64,000 nt of DNA from Girardinichthys multiradiatus (GCF_021462225.1 NC_061806.1:1364001-1428000), one strand, 5' to 3'. Shown: positions 33,255 through 45,148, counted from the first letter of the stretch. Program-made: numbers and translations. Notes: generated from the sequence alone by a model not told the origin.

Positions 33255-35951
33255 TGAATGATGCTGTGAATGTGGCCCTATAAAGCCTGCCCCTCAGTTT
33301 TACCAAGTAGGTCTAAAGTATTAAGTCATTATAGAGTAAAACATAGATATCATGGGAATAATCATTGTTTTCCATGTCCTCATTTAAGCTTTCCATGCAA
33401 TTTTAGGACATGGAATGCACTTTTGATTCATTTGAATAGATTTCATGTGTCTGAAGGCCATTGTCAATCAGAGGGCTGTGTATTTAGTTGCCATTTATGT
33501 CCTTGTAAAGATCTTGTCTTTGAAAGGAATTATTGGGCTCATATTTATGCACACTTGAAAGAAAAATGAGGTGGTGACATGCCCATTTTTTGATTGCAAT
33601 TTTCAAACAAGTATCTTTGGAAAATTTAAATCCCATAAGAGCAGAACACATAATTCTTATTCAATAACAAATTTTAAGCCTGGAATCATAACAATAGCTA
33701 ATGCTGTTCCACTGGAATCTGTGGAAACCCCTATTGTTGACAGTGACAGTAATGAAGCGTTCTTGAATGCACAACCAAATTGCAGTGTTGATGTCCCACT
33801 TGACCTTCCAAATGAAATAAAGTACACATTTGCTGGCGCTTCGTTAAAGTTAGAACATTTTAACCACGTTCCAAGCACAGCAATCGATGAGTTTTTGCAA
33901 GAGCTTCACCACTTAACCAGTTCTGTCTCAGCAGCCCTCACAGATGGTGTTCTGGCTAAGATCTTTCATAAGCACAGGCTCCAAATTGACAGAGATATCA
34001 TAGGGGAAATAACTGCTTCTCTGTGCAAAGGGAACCCTATTAATAAAGCCATAGAGAAGGGTGGTCCTTTGAGTTCTGCATACCAAAGAAAACAATATTA
34101 CAAGGCAAATTTTAATATTGTGGAACCAGTGGAATACATATTAAATGCTACAGAAAAGAGAACCTTTCAGTACATCCCCATTCTTGAGTCCCTTAAATTG
34201 CTGTTGAGTCGGAAAGATATTGTGGATAATATATTGTGTTGTTACAAAAAACAAGGTGAAACAGAGAAGGAAGAAGTTGTGTACAAGTCTTTTTGGGATG
34301 GTTTGCATTGTAAGCAAAAAAATTTTTTTTCAGAGCAAGAGTTAAGGGTATCTATTGGTTTGTATGTTGATGACTTTGAGGTCTGTAACCCCTTAGGCAC
34401 CTCCCGTAAAACCCACAGACTTTGTGGAGTGTATTGGGTGCTGAGTAACCTGCTGCCAGGGTCTCATTCATCTTTGTCCTTGATTTACTTGGCTGTTCTT
34501 TACAAAACAGATCATGTTAAGTTATATGGTTATGATAAGGTTTTAGAGCCACTCACGTGATCTAAAGGCATTGGAAGTTGATGGAATTTTTGTCCCACAA
34601 CTAGGTACAACGCTGAAGGGCACAATGCTGACTGTTGCTGCAGACAACTTAGGAGCTCATGGAATAGCGGGGCTTTGTTGAAAATTTCACAGGCCCCTAT
34701 TTTTGCCGCTTTTGTACTGCAACAGCTTCAGAAATTAGATCACATGAGGTTAGAGAAGGTTCTTTCAGCCTGCGCACAAAGGACATACATCAAACCCATG
34801 TCAAAGAAGCCATAGAGAGAGGCATCAGCTGTTTTGGAGTGAAAAGAGCTTGTTGTCTTACTGAGACACTTTCTCACTTTCATGCTGTCAGTGGCTATCC
34901 TCCAGACATAGCCCATGATCTGTTCGAAGGCATTGTACCTGTTGAAATAGCATGTTGTCTCACATTAATAATATCAAAGAAGTATATCACCTTGGATGAT
35001 ATTAACAGCTCAATCCTTCATTTCCCATACCGGTGGACTGACAAAACAAATAAACCTCACATCTTGCCCAAAAACCTCTTGAGTAGGAACACGATTGGTG
35101 GTAACGCCCATGAAAACTGGAGCCTGCTAAGATTGCTCCCATTTCTAATCGGGCCAAAGATTCCTGAGCATGATCCAGCATGGAAGGTCTTGTTAGATCT
35201 AAAACTGATTGTTGAGCTTGTAGTTGCTCCTGTCCACAACGATGAGTCTATTGCATACCTTGAGAGCAAAATTTCTGATCATAGACAAAGGTTTCAAGAG
35301 CTGTTTCCCAACAAAAGACTGCTGCCCAAACACCACTACATAGAACATTACCCACAGCTAATAAGGTATTTTGGGCCTCTTGTGGGTCTTTGGACCCTCA
35401 GGTTTGAAGCAAAGCACAGTTTTTTCAAAAAAGTAATTAAACACAAGTTGCTTCAAAAACGTTACCCTCTCTCTGGCTGTCAAACATCAGTTCATGATTG
35501 GGTACCACTTGTCCTCACCAAATATTGCTAAACCAATGCTGGATGTCTCAAGTGTGTCTACTGTTCTTTTAGATTTTTTAAAGAAAGAAGTAGCTCAAGC
35601 TTTTAAACGTCAATATTTTGATGTATCTAACATACATATTGCAAAACACATTTGCAGCAAAGGATTAAGCTACAAGGCAGGTATGTTAGTTATCCATGGG
35701 TCTGAAGATGGCTTGCCTGAACTTGCAGAAATCCATCAAATATGTGTTTTTGAACAGAGAATTTCTTTTGTGTTGAAACTGCTGTGTGGGTGGTATTGTG
35801 AGCATTATGGTGCCTTTGAGCTGACTCCATCTCCAACAAGAGAATTTGCTGTTGTGGAAATATGTGAGCTAATGGATGAGTATCCCCTGGCTTCCTATTT
35901 GGTTGGGTGTGCGCGGATGGTGACCTTAAAAAGATCAGTCTGTGTCATGAG
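33255..35951 (+). pseudogene. CACTA transposase with N-terminal C2H2 fingers (frameshifted)
   Basis: The exon begins after an acceptor TTCTTTTCAG at 33,254. The N-terminal part has C2H2-like fingers: CFPCPHLSFPCNFRTWNALL with HLNRFH, CHLCPC with HIYAH, and CPFFDCNFQ with HKSRTH. The core shows GLYVDDFEVCNPLGTSRK and YWVLSNLLPGSHSS, a conserved Asp-rich block of animal CACTA transposases, then YPPDIAHDLFEGIVPVE, TIGGNAHENWSLLRLLPF, HHYIEHYPQLI and LRFEAKHSFFKK. Single-base shifts occur near 33,567 (KEK to VVTCPF), near 34,557 (LEPL to DLKALEV) and near 35,450, and a TGA lies at about 34,676. It is a dead copy of a roughly 900-aa enzyme. The exon ends at a donor GAG/GTAAGG. Confidence 0.78.
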
Positions 35952-36129
35952 GTAAGGAAACAAATTTAACGGCTTGCGCATTGCAAGACCTTAATGTTCA
36001 ACTAATATTACACTAAGTCAGTAATCCTTCAAAGACACAGGCTCCTCATTGAACATGTGAGATTTTGATGGTTATGTATTCCTCTGGAACAAAACATGAT
36101 TGACTTAACGTTAATTTGTTTTCTGACAG

Positions 36130-38253
36130 ACGATGAACACTACGATGTCCTCAGCAGTCCTCAGAGTGATCCTGGGGCCAGACAGCTGCCAAAGGGTGGT
36201 GTTTCCTACTGGCCTTCATACAACTGTGCCTGAACTGCAGAATGAGATAAAAACTAATTGCGAACTTTCTGAACCATTTCGTCTGCAATTCATGGACACA
36301 CTTTTTGACAATTCGTTTATGAACTTAACTTCCATGGACGAAATAGAAGACAAAGCTACAGTCAAGGTGATATACACAACCGCCGAAGCTCAAGATGCTG
36401 GTGCTCTCAGTTTTCCCTGTTCAGCCATCACTCCTCCTCGTGACATGACATCTGATTCTCGTGGCTGTGCTGTGATTCCGACATCAGAGTCCACTTCTTC
36501 ACGGTCTTTATGGCCTGATACATTCATTGTACCTCGTTTTTCGTATGATGCAGAGTTGAAGCTTGAAAAGGCGCATGAGGCTCTCAGAAAAAATGGGACT
36601 TTGCTGATCCCCGATCCAAAGCTGAAATCAGATGTACTACAGGGGTTGATACAGGAGGTAGTCAAACAGAAAGTCTATCTCACCGACCAGGAGTTCGACC
36701 AGGTTGCAAAAGCCCTAATCATGAGGCATCCATGTTTGGAGGAAAGGGGCTCAAACACTGGCTATGGTGGATGGAAAACCCGCCTCAAGTACAAGTTGTC
36801 AAACTATCGCACACACCTCCGGAAAATGGGTTGTCCTGAAGTATGTATAAATGCCCTGAAGTGTAAACCAGATGGAAAGCGTTCTCCTGCCTTTAATGTA
36901 AAGAAACCAAAGAGGGGTGAGGTGGCATATTGGCATAAATTTTATTAAAACGTTTTCACTCCCCTGTGGTTTTAAAGTCATTTGTCTGCTGTGATTTGAT
37001 TAGCTGTAGATTAAAATTTAGGTAGGATTGTAATTCAAAAGTAATTCAAAGTTTGTAATTCAAAGTTGGAATGACCGTTATTAAGAAGAGCAATAGAGGC
37101 AGCAGTCTAAAGTGCTTTCATGTGTCACCTTGTGGCTGTCGATCCACACAGCAGGAACTGCTGGACAAACAATTTACCCCCACCCCTCCACTGCCGCTTA
37201 GTAGCAGCTTCTTCAGATCTGCTGTAAGACGGAGCGCTACAGGAGGTCCTTCCTGCTCACAGCCATCAGCATCTACAACGGCTCTTTGAAGAAACCTTCA
37301 TAATATGAGCTATAACAACATTTAATTTTACTTTGGGATTAATAAACTATTTTTGAATTGAATTACTTTCACAGCAGAGCATGTAAATGAATGCGTTAAC
37401 GTCCATAAATTCTTTACACGCACTTCATTCAGATCATGTTTTGTTGGGTTTTTTTTGCCCAATTTTTGTCTTTGTTTTGAAAACTTGTTAAAATGTTATG
37501 TGTTGTAATAATCTTTCAGGATGACATTGATACTGCCAGGGAGAGGACTCTGCATTTTCCTCAACGAGGACCCTGATGACCTTGTCCAGGAGTACATGGT
37601 AAGTTTGTGTAGGTGTAATCCAGGTGTAAAGTTTTAAAGAATAATTTTTAACTAGAATAAAGATTTTCTAAATAAACATGAATCTGGCATATACAAAGCA
37701 TTTTACAATGAAAACAAGAATCAGTATTTTCTTAAACAAGATGTTTAATATTTTTATACAGTTTTGCCTCAATTACTGCTCTGGGTGGGTTCAACTTTTA
37801 CCAAATGGTATGTTTTATTTGATTATTAAATTAGTTTATTATTTAATTGAATAAATGGGATTACCCCAGTCGTTTCACCCCTACTGTAAAGTATAAAAGT
37901 AGAATCTACATGTCTTTTAAAAAGAAATTATTTTTTATCACCAGGACATGACTGAGGCTACTACACTAAGTGCCATAGAAGCAACAACTGTTGGAATCTA
38001 CATATCTAAAGGAACTCCCAACGGTGACAATAATGATGTCGGAGTTGTTATCGAAGGTGTGGTTGTGCTTCGCGATCTTGACAATGTGGCCCTTGCATCT
38101 GCAATGCTGTTTGGGCTTTGTTACTGCTTAAATTTGAGGTATCCACAAAAACTTCCTTACACCTTTGAGGTGTTTCAAAAAATAATAATGGAGTTGGATG
38201 CAGCCCAACTTTCAAAAAAGGTGCAAAGCCTGAAAGCTAAAATGCATCAGTAA
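36130..38253 (+). pseudogene. CACTA companion gene, SAMD3-like (exons with internal deletion)
   Basis: The first exon (after acceptor CTGACAG, start ATG 36,133) encodes 271 codons. It has a PB1/ubiquitin-like N-terminus (SAVLRVILGPDSC, VFPTGLHTTVPELQNEI), a linker, WPDTFIVPRFSYDAELKLEKA and a DNA-binding-like block (YLTDQEFDQVAKALIMRHPC, GGWKTRLKYKLSNYRT). It then stops after VKKPKRGEVAYW. Fish proteins of this kind, often named SAMD3-like, continue for hundreds of residues; here that middle part is missing. Two late exons remain: 37,520-37,598 (GRGLCIFLNEDPDDLVQEYM, donor GTAAGT) and 37,945-38,253 (ending LPYTFEVFQKIIMELDAAQL). A LINE tail (about 37,120-37,370) lies in the deleted zone. The function is unknown; it probably acts in transposition as a second element protein. 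Confidence 0.72.
37120..37370 (+). mobile_element. 5'-truncated LINE 3' end
   Basis: A frame ends TERYRRSFLLTAISIYNGSL, the typical C-terminus of an L2/Rex-type ORF2. The 3' part follows, with AATAAACTATTTTTGAATTGAATT. The tail TTGAATTGAA resembles that of the small element at 52.18 kb. Confidence 0.65.
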
Positions 38254-38409
38254 TGACCAATCCCTGTTTTTGAAAGAACTGATGTGGCTTGTTCTCTTCC
38301 ACCACTAGTATTTGTTAAGCAAAGATGACTGCAACAGTTAGCCAATACAGTAAGTGTTAATGTCTTAGTGTATTATTTTTTTCAAGTTGACATTCATTCA
38401 CATGTTCAT

Positions 38410-39829
38410 CAGAATCAGAATCAGAATCAGAAAAGCTTTATTGCCAAGTACGTTTTTGGACATACAAGGAATTTGTTTTGGCGTAGTCGGTGCAATACAA
38501 TACAAATTAAACAGTACAAACATATCTACAATATAATATAAATATATGTGCACAGTTTTAAGTGAGTGAGAGTAAATATAGAGCAGTATAAGATGCAAGA
38601 GCAATACAACAGTACAGGTGATCATTGTGCAAGTAAAGCAGGAGTCCAAGCTGAGCGTTAATGTAACTCATAGAGTTACAGGTTACAGGTGTCCTGTCAG
38701 CAAAAAAAGGGGGGGTATGGGGGAAAGGGAGAGTGTCAGTGTGGTTTCCGGGCTTTGTTAACCAGGCTGGTGGCAGATGGGAAAAAACTGTTCTTGTGGC
38801 GTGAGGTTTTGGTCCGGATGGACCGCAGCCTCCTGCCAGAGGGGAGAGTCTCAAAGAGTCTGTGACCGGGGTGGGAGGGATCAGCCAGAATCTTCCCTGC
38901 CCGCTTCAGGGTCCTGGAGGTGTACAGTTCCTGGAGCGACAGTAGACTGCAGCCAATCACCTTCTCAGCAGACCGAATGACACGCTGCAGCCTGCCCTTA
39001 TCCTTGGCTGTAGCAGCGGCGTACCAGATGGTGATGGAGGAGGTGAGGATGGATTCAATGATGGCTGTGTAGAAGTGCACCATCATAGTCTTTGGCAGGT
39101 TGAATTTCTTCAGCTGCCGCAGGAAGAACATCCTCTGCTGGGCTTTCTTGATGAGGGAGCTGATGTTTGGCTCCCACTTGAGATCCTGGGAGAGGATGGT
39201 TCCCAGGAAGCGGAAAGATTCCACAGTGTCAATTGTGGAGTCACAGAGGGTGATGGGGGCAGGTGGGGCTGGGTTCTGCCTGAAGTTCACAACCATCTCC
39301 ACTGTCTTTAGAGCATTGAGCTCAAGGCTGTTCTGGCTGCACCAGTCCAACAGATGGTCCACCTCTCATCTGTACGCAGACTTGTCACCATCAGAGATGA
39401 GTCCGATCAGGGTGGTGTCGTCCGCAAACTTCAGAAGCTTGACAGACTGGTGACTGGAGGTGCAGCTGTTGGTGTACAGGGAGAAGAGCAGAGGAGAGAG
39501 AACACAGCCTTGGGGGGAACCGGTGCTGATGGTCAGGGAGTCAGAGACGTGCTTCCCCAGCCTCACGCGCTGCTTCCTGTCAGACAGGAAGTCAGTGATC
39601 CACCTGCAGGTGGAGTCGGGCACACTCAGCTGGGAGAGCTTCTCCTGTAGCAGAACTGGGACGATGGTGTTGAAGGCAGAGCTGAAATCCACAAACAGGA
39701 TCCTGGCATAGGTTCCTGTGGAGTCCAGGTGCCGGAGGATGAAGTGAAGGGCTAGGTTGACTGCATCATCTACAGACCTGTTGGCTCTGTAGGCAAACTG
39801 CAGGGGGTCAAGGAGGGGGTCGGTGATGT
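38410..39829 (-). mobile_element. LINE fragment copy 2 (same breakpoints as copy 1)
   Basis: It is nearly identical to copy 1 and in the same orientation. It starts at the same RT codon and ends in the same (TTCTGA)n tail with one unit fewer. One change (CCTCTCATC for CCTCCCATC) turns a Trp codon into a stop, splitting the frame at 39,362-39,366. A roughly 16-bp internal duplication present in copy 1 is absent. Confidence 0.88.
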
Positions 39830-39848
39830 CTTCACCGACCCCCTCCTT
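39810..39848. repeat. Snap-back palindrome at the 5' end of LINE copy 2
   Basis: AAGGAGGGGGTCGGTGA (39,810-39,826) is followed after five bases by its exact reverse complement (39,832-39,848). Copy 1 does not have the second arm. Confidence 0.9.
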
Positions 39849-40689
39849 TCATGTTACTTATTGTCAGTGGGAAACCTGAATACCAGTTTTCCTGCACATT
39901 CGGTGCAATGTGTGCATCAAACTCTGCTGTTCTATAATGGATGTAAAATGTGCCAGTTTGACGGTTCTTCCAGGTTATGGAATAAAATGACTGCACCAAT
40001 GAGCCAATGCAATAATTGTTAATGAGCGATTGCATTTAAAAACAAACTGACATTTCATGTGTGTGGAGGTCCAGATACCAGTTTTGTTGTATGTTTTGGT
40101 GCAATTTATTTTCATCAATTCACCATTTGTTACGGCTGTAAAATGTGCCATTTTAACTTTTTCCAAGACATTGAATAAAAGCTTTTATTGTTTCAAAATT
40201 GTTTCTAAACGTCAACTTATTTGGTGGGGAGAAAGTGGTTAACAGGATGTTGAAAATAGAATTAACTTGATTTACATTTAAAATCTGTTTTTGATTTAGA
40301 ATAATGTATGTTTTTGGAATAACAATTATTTTGAAATGTTTAATGATATTAAAGTAATAACATTATTAACTAACATCATTAAATAACATCATTAACTAAC
40401 CCTAACATTATCAAGGTGTCATTAGAATATAAAATTAATGTTGAATTTAAGTAATCAAATTGTGTTGAAGTCAAATGATAAAAGTGAAATGATTGCAGAA
40501 CTTAATTTATTCAAACACATTTTAATCATTTTGTAGCAACATAAAATACTTGTTTTTACTGAATATAACAACTTTGTGTTAAATGAACACAACAGTGTAG
40601 ACTGCTGCCAAAGTAAAAACATTGTGTGCAACCAATGTCCAATATTGCATTGAGTAAATCCAATGCATTTTTTTTTTTTTAGTGTATAT

Positions 40690-41285
40690 GGATAAGCTAA
40701 GATCCTCTCCAAATGCAACAGTATATGTCAGTCTACATGAGATACTAAAAACTTGACCTACTGGTATAATATAAAGATCTGAGTGAATATGTGATACAAA
40801 CTGACTAATATAATAATGAAAGTTTTTCAACAAGTGATGCTCATCCAGGAGGAAGACAGTGTTCCTAGGGAATGCAGCTCATTTATTAACAATCCATTTT
40901 TTCTCAGATAGGTAGAAGCTGGAGAAATAACATCACACTGTGTGGAAGTTTTGCTGACTAATCATAGGCTGGATCTATGAAACATTATGTGCACAGACCA
41001 AATGACCAAACGACCCAAGACCAAATGACCAAGGTTCTGACTGACATATGAACGTCAGTGACCTGACAATGATAACCTGACACTTCTCCAGACTGGACGG
41101 ACCCAACAGACAACACCTTCAAGGTGGACCCCACAAACACCACCTTATTTATCCTTGGTGGATAAAAAGAATTGAAGCATTCAAAACAGACCTAGTGGAA
41201 ACACAAGGGATTATGAAAAAACAATGTGCATTTTAAAAATATAAAAAGAAAATTTTATGGGAATTTTTGTAAATGAAATTGCTCT
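40690..41285. other. Unassigned stretch right of CACTA
   Basis: No ERV2 continuation is seen here. A short direct repeat GACCAAATGACCAA occurs twice near 40,997-41,030. No gene is supported. Confidence 0.35.
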
Positions 41286-41289
41286 GATA

Positions 41290-41520
41290 GAGAAGTAAGT
41301 AAGAAAAATGTATTTGTATAGCACATTTCAGCGGCAGGGCAATTCAAAATGCTTTACATTACAAAAATATAAAATCCTAAAAAACCATCAAGTGGATGTT
41401 CATGACAGCCATGGGGGGAAAAGTTGTCAGTGTGTGAATGTGTGTGAATGGGAATAACTGATTTCATTAAAAAGCGTCTTTGGGGGACCTTAAATGCGCT
41501 AATAAAGGTCTGATGTTCTA
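41290..41520 (+). repeat. Degenerate L2/SINE-tail-type repeat
   Basis: TTGTATAGCACATTTCAG, CAATTCAAAATGCTTTACATT, GTGTGTGAATGGGAAT and AAAAAGCGTCTTTGGGG keep the block order of the common fish repeat also seen at 2.34 kb. Confidence 0.45.
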
Positions 41521-42385
41521 ATGATCATTTACCAAACTTTTACCTCTATAAGGTTTCCAGAATTTTTCCAAAATCATATAAAGATAGCAATGGTTCTACC
41601 TGTATTGAAATACTAATAAACATAAGAAAGCTCATAGAGCGGTCTACAATTTTTCACAATTATTTTACAAACAGAGTAATCAAACTTTTATGTGTCCAAT
41701 TTCTGTCCATGTTGTCTGTCTGTTTTTGTGAAATGAATGTCTGTTTTATGTTATGTAAAAATTAGGGTACATGTGCAAGATAATTAAAGACAACAAGAGC
41801 AAGTATGGGAAGAAACTTGTGCCATCAGAAACTGAATTTGAATTGCTCAGACTGAATCTGTATTTTTGTAATTTGAAATTAAATGCACTGGTTTGAAAAT
41901 GAATTTCACTAAACTGAAAGTGAATATAATGGTTTAAAACCAAATTTGTTTGCTTTGAAAATTGCTTTGCTTTGTATTGAAAATTCAGTTTGATTACTTT
42001 CACTTTCAGATGTGAAATTCAATTTCAGTTCCAAAATTCAGTTTTTTGTGTCACACATCCGGGTCTTTGAAGCCACATATTAATCAAACAAAGATTTACT
42101 GATTCACGGATGTCTTCACTATTGCTGTGTCCAAATTCAGGACTGCGTCCTTTGAAGGACGCATTTGTAGGCCGATGAAGTCCTTGATGAGGCGACAAAT
42201 GCTGTCCAATCTCCAAGGTTACAACAAATGCGTCCTTCCTTTCCCCAGATTTGAAGGATGGGTCTGGTGTATCCTCCGTGGACCATCCTATCCCATGATT
42301 CATTGCGGGTTGAAGTAGATTGTTCAAAAGGAAGTAGCAAATGCCGGAGGAGAGATAAAAGTTGTGAATAAAAATGGATATATTG
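41520..42385. other. Unassigned stretch
   Basis: Short motifs GAAAT/TTGAAA alternate around 41,840-42,040. At 42,120-42,340 the sequence is GC-richer and contains internal complementarity (GTCCTTTGAAGGAC). No gene is supported. Confidence 0.3.
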
Positions 42386-42389
42386 CACA

Positions 42390-43478
42390 AGGCGTTCCCA
42401 GGACAGCCGAGAGACATAGTCCCTCCAGTGTGTCCTGGGCCGTCCCCTGGGCCTCCTCCCGGTGGGACGTGCCTGGGACACCTCCCGGGGAAGGCGTCCA
42501 GGAAACACCCGGTATAGATGCCCGAGCCACCTCAACTGGCTCCTCACCCTATCTCTAAGGGAGTGCCCGGCCACCCTACGGAGGAAGCTCATTTCAGCCG
42601 CTTGTATCCGTGATCTCGTTCTTTCGGTCATGACCCAAAGTTCATGGTCATAGGTGAGGGTAGGAACGTAGACCGACCGGTAAATCGAGAGCTTTGCTTT
42701 TCAGCTCAGCTCTCTCTTCACCACAACGGACCGACACAGTGCTCCCATTACTGTGGCAGCCGCACCGATCTGTCTGTCAATCTCCCGCTCCATTCTTCCC
42801 TCACTCGTGAACAAGACCCCGAGATACTTAAACCCCTCCACTTGAGGCAGAAACTCCCCTCCAACCTGAAGAGGACAAGCCACCCTTTTCCGGTCGAGAA
42901 CCATGGCCTCAGACTTGGAGGAGCTGATCCTCAACCCAGCCGCTTCACACTCGGCTGCGAACTGCCACAGCGCATGCTGTAGGTCTTGGCTAGAGGGGGC
43001 CAGCAGGACCACGTCATCTGCAAAAAGAAGAGACGAAATTCTCTGGTCCCCAAACCAGACCCCCTCCGGCCTTTGGCTGCGCCTAGAAATCCTGTCCATA
43101 AAAGTTATGAACAGGACCGGTGACAAAGGGCAGCCCTGCCGGAGTCCAACATGCACCAGAAACTGGTCCGACTTAGTGCCGGCAATGCAAACCAAACTCC
43201 TGCTCCGCTTGTACAGAGATCGGATGGCACCTAGTAAAGGGCCCCCAATTCCATACTCCTGGAGCACCCCCGACAGGGCATCACAGGGACACAGTCGAAT
43301 GCTTTCTCCAGGTCCACAAAACACATGTGGACCGGTTGGGCAAACTCCCATGAACCCTCGAGTACCCTGTAGAGGGTATAGAGCTGGTCCAGTGTTCCAC
43401 GGATGGGAAGAAAACCACACTGCTCCTCCTGAAGCCGGGGTTCGACTATCGGCCGGACTCTAACACTGCACATCACCT
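42390..43478 (-). mobile_element. RTE-clade LINE fragment (Rex3-like), antisense
   Basis: The minus strand encodes the C-terminal two thirds of the RT region: EEQCGFLPIRGTLDQLYTLY, PVHMCFVDLEKAFDCVP, VGLRQGCPLSPVLFITFMDR, LLFADDVVLLAPS, ISSSKSEAMVLDRK, FKYLGVLFTSEGRMEREID, then after a short deletion MTERTRSRIQAAEMSFLRRV and GRRPRGRPRTHWRDYVSRL. FADD is intact. At least two frameshifts (near 43,280 and in the 42,550-42,700 zone) and loss of the 5' and 3' ends make it dead. The HEL-WVMTERTRSRIQ and RGRPRTRWRDY blocks are typical of the Rex3-like group. Confidence 0.82.
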
Positions 43479-43479
43479 A

Positions 43480-43961
43480 AAAAACATACTATCCCCAAGT
43501 GTGCAACATGTAATGGGCAGCACTATGATGGGCAAATGCTTTTGGATGGCGCAAAATACATACTGGCTGATGGCCCAGAATCTTCATTCAAAGATGGAAC
43601 GGCATGGTCTACCCATCAGTTAGAATATCCCAGGTAATGGTCAGAAAGAAATCTAATTGAGAATTTGAGGCATAACTCTAAAACTGCTGTTCACCAACAA
43701 AAACTTTGCATAAATGTCATTCTGTCGAGCAACATGTGGATCTAGAAAAATAACAGCTTGGGGAAGCAGAATACTAATGCTGGTCACATTTTAGATTTTA
43801 TTTGAAAAAAACAAGTTGAGAAAAATGTAGTTTTCTTCCACTTCACAATGATCCAGTACATTGTGCTGGTCTATCACCTAAAACTTTCATAAACATTTAA
43901 GTTGGCTGTTGTAACATGAAGAAACCTTCAACGTTCGTGAATACCTTTGCAAGACATTGTA
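43480..43961 (+). pseudogene. Decayed Tc1-like element, 3' half
   Basis: It starts with AACATACTATCCCCA and GGGCAAATGCTTTTGG, then a region matching the catalytic Glu area (AATCTAATTGAGAATTTGAGGC, AAAACTGCTGTTCACC). It ends with the terminal repeat GAATACCTTTGCAAGACATTGTA near 43,961. All frames are broken. It adjoins the LINE directly. Confidence 0.65.
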
Positions 43962-43964
43962 TAG

Positions 43965-45145
43965 TAAGACTTCAGGCTTTATTTCGATCAGTCCATAACT
44001 TTCCGGAAAAACAAAAAAACAAGTTAGTGAAAAGGTAAGTGAGATCCATGGACATTCTAGATATAAAGAGATTGAAAATGCATTTCACAAAGCCTCCCTG
44101 ACCACTATCCTCTAACTCCCTCAGCTGAGCCATCCCTGGCCCCAAAAGCATGGATGTGGTGTCAACCTGCCCGGAATATCCTATGATAAAAAGCAGCTAC
44201 TGTCCGTTGAGATCTTGGACAACACTGATATTTTTCTCTCACTCAAATGTTTACAGGATAAAAAGCTGAGCAGTCTATTGGCTTATATTCCTCTGCAGCT
44301 GCTTTGATGTGCCAGGGCTCCAGGGGGGCTGTGTGCTTAAATCCCTTTTTCTTCAGCTGTGAGACTTAGTCTTGAAGCGCAAGTCTAAGACTGTCCTTAT
44401 GAAAACGACTGCATGGAGAAGACTGGGAGTGGGGAGGAGGCATTCACAATATATAGTTCCATCAATAACACTGCTATTCTTAGTACATTCAAACACCTTT
44501 AATAAACTGTTTGGTAAAGCCAACACTGATAAAAGTGACAGTTTGGGTCTGCTGAAGCCAGTCAGTGGCTAACTGAGTGAAGAACACATCCCATCTTCTT
44601 GACTCAATCACCATAAGTTGTTCGCCTCAGTCCAATGAGCCAGACACTTCCTGAGTTACTGGGCTTACCAGTGCCAGCTGCCATTTTTGCAAACAGCATA
44701 GACGAATTGTCAGGGTGTTAAAGCTATTATATAAAATGACTTTGTTTCCAGGTTTTCTGTTCTGAGTACTGCTTGTTAGAGTCGTATTGTGTTAGGAAAA
44801 AGAAATTGCCTATCCAGTATTTTTGTATGCGGTCTCTGGGTACAGTTTCCTGAGGTCAGGGTATTGCATTCATGTTAAACTACCATCAAATTCATTCAAA
44901 GAGCAAATGTAGACAGACAACATATTCACCCAATCATATTCCAATTCGTAGCCATTAGACATTGTCTTTAAGCTGCTGTTATACTGTTTCCTAACCTGCC
45001 ATCTATGCTTGCTGTAAGTAAAGTATGTGACAGGAAGTCCTGTCATATACTTCAAAGATGGTGTTCCATATTGTAAAAAAAAAGGGTTAAAATAGTAAAA
45101 AAAATCATTCATGTTTAATGTATGATTAGGACAGATAAATTAAAA
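43965..45145. other. Unassigned stretch
   Basis: No gene, repeat family or RNA could be supported. Confidence 0.35.
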
Positions 45146-45148
45146 AAT

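Larger units (their letters stand above)
38325..40190 (+). repeat. Diverged repeats in the CACTA 3' region
   Basis: ATACCAGTTTT, GGTGCAAT, TGTAAAATGTGCCA and a closing GAATAAAA occur in the same order at 39,880-39,998 and again at 40,075-40,182. A related motif (AGCCAATACAGTAAGTGTTAATG) lies at 38,340 and again as AGCCAATGCAATAATTGTTAATG at 40,000. Each unit ends near a polyadenylation signal, so the gene 3' end appears duplicated. Confidence 0.55.
30075..40684 (+). mobile_element. CACTA/EnSpm-type DNA transposon, 10.6 kb
   Basis: The ends are CACTGAAAAAAA on the left and the inverse of CACTAAAAAAAAAAAA on the right (TTTTAGTG ending 40,684). TA occurs on each side (30,073-30,074 and 40,685-40,686), a two-base duplication. 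Both subterminal regions have GTTGAATT-type motifs. Inside are a zinc-finger transposase gene and a SAMD3-like gene in plus orientation, both with introns, and three LINE insertions (30,631-32,070; about 37,120-37,370; 38,410-39,829). It entered the gag-pro region of ERV2. The transposase fold match (YVDDFEV and NPLGTSRK) supports the class given by the ends. Confidence 0.82.

Noticed and set aside
40685..41285. Continuation of ERV2 pol after the CACTA element
   Set aside because: No protease, RT or LTR motif is visible there in any frame.
42903..43463. 186-codon plus-strand frame
   Set aside because: It lies opposite the Rex3-like RT, whose FADD and other motifs are clear on the minus strand.
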